From assembly GCF_002287235.1 (NCBI RefSeq), contig NZ_LMVP01000290.1, positions 1 to 35,599 on the forward strand: a DNA stretch of 35,599 nt, read 5' to 3'. Source of the DNA: Methanosarcina spelaei (GTDB lineage: Archaea > Halobacteriota > Methanosarcinia > Methanosarcinales > Methanosarcinaceae). This document shows, one piece after another, positions 34,191 to 35,599 of the stretch (positions are counted from its first letter, which is position 1; every line of letters starts with the position of its first letter). Under the pieces are notes generated by a model, which worked only from the letters and a program-made list of their open reading frames with translations, had not been told where the DNA came from and did not search any database. The position numbers and the translations under genes are program-made.

Positions 34191-34261
34191 CACCTCCTCT
34201 ATTTTACCAGAGTCCTGAACATTTAAGCAAGAATTGGATTGTCAAGTAAGTATTTTTTAAA
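34191..34261 (-). promoter_or_regulatory. promoter and perfect Shine-Dalgarno of the binding-protein gene
   Basis: On the minus strand GGAGGTG (34197-34191) is fully complementary to the archaeal 16S rRNA 3' end and lies five bases before the ATT at 34185. A TATA-like TTTAAAAAATA at 34261-34251 would start transcription near 34228, giving a leader of about 43 bases. Both elements point to translation beginning at 34185 rather than at ATG 34110. Confidence 0.6.
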
Positions 34262-34597
34262 CCTGTCCAGATGACCGGAATCTTTTATTAAATAACATTT
34301 TCTTGATAAAAATATGATATAAAATATTACTTTTTTCAGTAAAGTTAAGATAACACAATTAAAACAATTTACTATAAATACATTCCGAAATTTATGTATT
34401 ACTAATTATTAGTCTTCAGGAGTTCAGTAACACTAAATAAAAAATTTTATGCATTTTTTTAAATTTGAAAATTGTCGATGCATTGTGTAGTGAGAAAGTA
34501 TAATTTTGGCGACCCTAAAAGATAGCCAATAGCCGATAAATATATTTAAAATGAGACGATAGGACTCAGTTCCAAAATCTAGTGATGAAAGTAAGTG
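34262..34597. other. AT-rich divergent intergenic region with a probable transposase promoter
   Basis: No coding region is seen. AAATATATTTA near 34536-34546 could be the TATA box of the transposase gene, with a start near 34572. The left end of the insertion sequence must lie in this region, but its terminal repeat cannot be recognised because the right end is outside the window. Confidence 0.35.
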
Positions 34598-34645
34598 TAA
34601 CATCACTACATAAATTTATAATTCTCTAATTATGTAATGATGTTA
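34598..34645 (+). promoter_or_regulatory. 16-bp stem hairpin in the transposase leader
   Basis: TAACATCACTACATAA at 34598-34613 and TTATGTAATGATGTTA at 34630-34645 are inverted copies with one mismatch around a 16-base loop. The hairpin ends 11 bases before the transposase ATG at 34657. It could limit transposase translation when transcribed, or be a transposase-binding palindrome near the IS end. Confidence 0.65.
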
Positions 34646-34656
34646 CGGCAAAAACA

Positions 34657-35599
34657 ATGGTAATTATAAATCTTACTCTTAATAACTTATCGGAACTCCC
34701 TGCTCTCTCATACCTTTTTGATAGTTATAGCAATGATTACGAATATACCACAAGAGGAATTTTTCGTAGAAAAATTCCTCCAGCCTGCCCTATTTGCAGT
34801 GCTCCTATGGTTCATAACGGCTATAATCTATACATCAAAAAAGGTCTTGGAAAAATCAGCATTGGTCGATACAAATGCCAAAATTGTGGTAGTACAGACG
34901 AAGAAGATCATAGTTTTTGGGAAGGTCTGAAAACTTTACTTTTTGATTCATTTAATAATTTTTTCCAGGTGCTCAGATACCATAAAGTTTCTTATGATGG
35001 AATTTCTGATATAATGAGCTTCATATTTCCAAGATCAAGAAGCACTATTTTTAGAACATTCAACAAAGAAATGGAACAGGAAAATGTTCCAATTTTAGAA
35101 AATGTACATATGGTGCACTATGACGAACAGCATCCAAAAGAGGGACGTTGTCAGAAATACCGTTTAACATTACTGGATGCAAAAACTCAAAGAACAATAG
35201 CAGATGAACTTTTTGAGGATAAAAGTTCAGAAACCATCAAAACGTTTCTACGAAAAAATCTAGATACATCAGAACCTGTGTTTATTGTTACGGATTTTGA
35301 TAAGAGATACCCAGATATTTTAAAGGAAGTTTTTGGGGATAAGTTAGTGCATCAATACTGTTTGATGCACTTAAACAAGCTTATAGTTAGCGATTTTCCG
35401 AAGAAAACAACAATTGAACAGGAACTATTAAAATACAGGTTATTGAATATATTTTACAATCGTGAAAATGAGATTAAATTCCTGGAAAAAATTCTATCTG
35501 AAGAACTTAACGTAATTATGAATGAAGAAAAGCATCAAGAATGGAGTATAAAGGCAAAAAAGGAATTTAACCGATTTAGATATAAATTGAAGCTAGAAA
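34657..35599 (+). CDS. DDE-type transposase with zinc finger, truncated by the window edge
   Basis: The frame from ATG 34657 is open for 314 codons to the last base. The N-terminal part has a zinc-finger pattern, CPIC then YKCQNCGS about 30 residues later, for binding the element ends. The catalytic domain shows a first Asp in MVHYDEQHPKEG (near residue 165) and a second in VFIVTDFDKRYPDIL (near residue 215), followed by HQYCLMHLNKL, a Cys-His segment common near the second Asp in several transposase families. The third acidic residue should lie beyond the window. Similar transposases are frequent in Methanosarcina; I cannot name the IS family with certainty. A shorter frame at 34718-34930 in the same DNA is a shadow. 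The gene looks intact as far as it goes. Confidence 0.85.
   Translation, partial: MVIINLTLNNLSELPALSYLFDSYSNDYEYTTRGIFRRKIPPACPICSAPMVHNGYNLYIKKGLGKISIGRYKCQNCGSTDEEDHSFWEGLKTLLFDSFNNFFQVLRYHKVSYDGISDIMSFIFPRSRSTIFRTFNKEMEQENVPILENVHMVHYDEQHPKEGRCQKYRLTLLDAKTQRTIADELFEDKSSETIKTFLRKNLDTSEPVFIVTDFDKRYPDILKEVFGDKLVHQYCLMHLNKLIVSDFPKKTTIEQELLKYRLLNIFYNRENEIKFLEKILSEELNVIMNEEKHQEWSIKAKKEFNRFRYKLKLE

Noticed and set aside
34718-34930. 70-codon ORF with a hydrophobic N-terminus at the right end
   Set aside because: It overlaps, in another frame, the zinc-finger part of the long transposase frame that starts at 34657 and runs to the window edge.
1-35599. tRNA, rRNA or known riboswitch genes
   Set aside because: Intergenic stretches were read on both strands for cloverleaf and rRNA-like sequence; none was found, although a small or unusual RNA could be missed without a covariance search.

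Overview
The window looks like a piece of chromosome from a methanogenic archaeon of the Methanosarcina type. The evidence is the set of typically archaeal genes (the FAICAR synthetase purP, a type II methionine aminopeptidase, a THUMP-domain tRNA guanine-10 methyltransferase, a HerA-type ATPase, methanogen-style leuD and leuB), TATA-box promoters 25-30 bases upstream of several starts (some apparently leaderless), T-rich terminators, and long AT-rich intergenic stretches full of short tandem repeats. The genus is an inference; no rRNA or tRNA gene is present to confirm it.

Layout. (1) 1-3500 is a sparse, decaying region: an alpha/beta-hydrolase gene interrupted by an in-frame TGA, a remnant mobile element bounded by inverted repeats with a 90-bp MITE-like palindrome nested in it, a GNAT acetyltransferase, and a small membrane protein next to a diverged tandem duplication. 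(2) 3577-8094 is a core block: a coiled-coil protein, an M24 metallopeptidase, map, a secreted protein and a DUF1805 (YunC-like) protein. (3) 8526-16773 is a complete type I restriction-modification island, hsdM-hsdS-hsdR. Between hsdS and hsdR sits a five-part insert: a DUF6155-like gene, a short doubtful ORF, a RelBE-type toxin-antitoxin pair with its own TATA box, and a second paralogous DUF6155-like gene. Base composition shifts inside hsdM and hsdS, which suggests modular exchange. (4) 16994-27484 is mostly housekeeping: trmG10, an unknown 419-residue protein, truA with a membrane-bound winged-helix regulator (divergent from purP), a flavodoxin-fold quinone/NADPH oxidoreductase, a HerA-like ATPase, and leuD-leuB. 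(5) 27696-28400 holds debris: a truncated GNAT gene, a small Cys-rich protein and an IS200/IS605-like palindrome. (6) 28565-34185, minus strand, is a complete five-gene Opp/Nik-type ABC importer (binding protein, two permeases, two ATPases). (7) From 34657 to the window edge lies the 5' two-thirds or so of a DDE-type transposase with a zinc-finger N-terminus; its reading frame runs off the end.

The most interesting points are: the hsdS/hsdR insert of a toxin-antitoxin pair flanked by two DUF6155 paralogs, a candidate defence or guard module; the ABC binding-protein gene, whose signal sequence and perfect Shine-Dalgarno point to a non-AUG (ATT) start 75 bases upstream of the first ATG; two separate genes broken by TGA, in one of them probably replacing a Trp codon; and at least ten unrelated minisatellite-like arrays confined to intergenic DNA, one of which supplies the stop codon of a gene and one of which sits inside the transporter operon.
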